Part shown: piece after piece, positions 4,878 through 5,913 of the stretch
Layout: each line of letters begins with the position of its first letter
Position numbering within the stretch: the first letter of the stretch is position 1
DNA from: Bacilli bacterium
Lineage (GTDB): Bacteria > Bacillota_I > Bacilli_A > RF39 > UBA660
Length of the DNA: 5,913 bases
Assembly: GCA_017470045.1 (NCBI GenBank)
Contig: JAFUFG010000187.1
Location: 1-5,913, forward strand
Direction: 5' to 3'
Notes under the pieces: model-generated
Seen by the model: only the letters and a program-made list of their open reading frames with translations
What the model was told of the DNA's origin: nothing
The model's database searches: none
Made by a program: the position numbers and the translations under genes

Positions 4878-5913
4878 ATGAGAAGAATGGATCGTTATTT
4901 GGAAGAAGAAAATGAACCAAAATTAAGCAGATCAAATAAAAATCAAGAATTATATGAAAATATTGGAAAGAATACTAGATATGCAAACTTTACGGATGTA
5001 ACCAATACAAATACTTATGATCTAGGAAATATCAACAGCAATGAGAAAACTAGAGAAAACTATCAAAAAATGAGAGAGTACAATAGTATTATGCCTAGTC
5101 CAAAAGTAAAAAGAGATTTGGATGAATTTAAAAGTATCTATAAGGTAAAAGAAAATAGAGTATACGATATAAATAGTGTAATTGCTGAGGCTAGAAAAAA
5201 TCGAACAGACTTAGAGAAAGAAGAAAAAAGAAAATTAAAAAATGACAAGTATAATATTCTAATCAACCTAAACAAAGATGAATTAGAAGAATATCGCAGA
5301 AAAAGAAAAGAACGTTTCACACACCCTGATGAAGAAGAATTACATGAATTAATTGATACGATTGCTTCCAAAACCCTTGCTGGAGAAATTGATAAGAATA
5401 CAAGTGTTGATTTACTTAGTGAGTTAATGGCTACTTCTATGATGGATAAAGTGGATCCACAAGGAGAAGATACGGATGAATTAAAGAATACTACACCCGT
5501 AAAAATGTCTTATGAAGATGATGATATTGTAAGACCAACATCTTCAGAAGATACGGATGAAAACATCGAAGTAAAAGTAACCGTAGATACAACAGAAATT
5601 CCAACGGAAGAAGTAGTAGAAGAAGAAACCGTAGAAGAAGCGGATATTGAAGAAGATAGAGAAGAACCAGAAGAAAAAACAGCTCCTCAAAAGATTAGTA
5701 AAGAGGATTTAGATAAAATACAGGAAGAATTAGAAAGAGAGCCAATAAAGAAAGAGGACTCTTCAATCATTCCTGGAGCAGATGAAGATTTTTATACAAG
5801 AAGTATGGATCTATCCAAAGAAGATTTTGAAGGAGAAATGGATGACGGATTTGCAGAAGAAAAAATGCCTATTGGATTGCGTATTTTATTTGCACTTATC
5901 CTATTAGCACTAA
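4878..5913 (+). CDS. Acidic, charged protein with a late membrane segment, partial (3' end outside window), function unknown
   Basis: The reading frame is open from the ATG to the end of the window (345 codons). I do not recognise it. Residues 1-190 are charged and probably helical; a basic stretch (about 138-148, rich in Arg/Lys) is followed by a compact helical block at about 150-192 containing HPDEEELHELIDTIASKTLA, which looks like the most structured part. Residues 195-330 are very acidic and probably disordered, with a Glu/Val run at 243-255. From about 332 a hydrophobic segment begins (PIGLRILFALILLAL) and is cut off. Lack of a signal peptide and Arg335 before the hydrophobic segment suggest a cytoplasmic N-terminal region on a membrane anchor, with an unknown C-terminal part outside the cell. 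AGAGGGTG at 4864-4871 supports this start; Met4 is a less likely alternative. It diverges from the ferredoxin gene. Confidence 0.85.
   Translation, partial: MRRMDRYLEEENEPKLSRSNKNQELYENIGKNTRYANFTDVTNTNTYDLGNINSNEKTRENYQKMREYNSIMPSPKVKRDLDEFKSIYKVKENRVYDINSVIAEARKNRTDLEKEEKRKLKNDKYNILINLNKDELEEYRRKRKERFTHPDEEELHELIDTIASKTLAGEIDKNTSVDLLSELMATSMMDKVDPQGEDTDELKNTTPVKMSYEDDDIVRPTSSEDTDENIEVKVTVDTTEIPTEEVVEEETVEEADIEEDREEPEEKTAPQKISKEDLDKIQEELEREPIKKEDSSIIPGADEDFYTRSMDLSKEDFEGEMDDGFAEEKMPIGLRILFALILLAL

Noticed and set aside
5138..5371. 77-codon minus-strand open frame opposite the acidic protein
   Set aside because: Its Ser/Phe/Leu-rich product is the complement of a Glu/Lys/Arg-rich coding region, and the opposite frame is open to the window end with a good start signal.

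Overview
The window is an AT-rich stretch of a low-GC Gram-positive bacterium (Bacillota). This is suggested by consensus AGGAGG/GGTGAT-type ribosome binding sites, sigma-A-like promoters, TAA stops, compact hairpin-plus-T terminators, and an RsuA-family pseudouridine synthase beside a small ferredoxin. The codon table looks standard: Trp is TGG and no TGA is read through. A gut-type Bacilli, Erysipelotrichia or RF39-like lineage would fit, but no gene here fixes the taxon.

Left block (1-3120, + strand): a 90-residue WXG100-like protein is followed after 126 bp by an 877-residue protein. The large protein has a helical N-terminus, a Gly/Ala-rich hydrophobic region, a long Thr/Ser/Asn-rich low-complexity stretch, and a C-terminal Ala-rich hydrophobic helix with a charged acidic tail. 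The gap holds up to three RNA hairpins, one with a TTCG loop, and no T-tract. A strong terminator closes the unit. The layout recalls a type VII (ESX/Ess) secretion partner and cargo pair, but no toxin domain or secretion machinery gene is visible.

Middle block (3121-3740): a 106-residue membrane-anchored protein has a clear glucose-type PTS EIIB fold, with the phosphorylatable cysteine replaced by Asn. It converges on a minus-strand 77-residue Tyr/Pro-tailed small protein of unknown function. A hairpin terminator that can serve both strands lies between them.

Right block (3740-5913): an rRNA pseudouridine synthase (RsuA/RluB family) with a near-consensus extended -10 promoter converges on a minus-strand single-cluster ferredoxin, again over a shared terminator. 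Divergent from the ferredoxin is the start of an acidic, charged protein that runs off the window just as a membrane segment begins. The 117-bp gap between these two holds both promoters and a TTTACGTAAA palindrome on the ferredoxin -35. The rluB and ferredoxin genes look like ordinary housekeeping genes. The less usual content is the WXG100-like/long-protein pair, its structured leader, and the cysteine-less EIIB protein.
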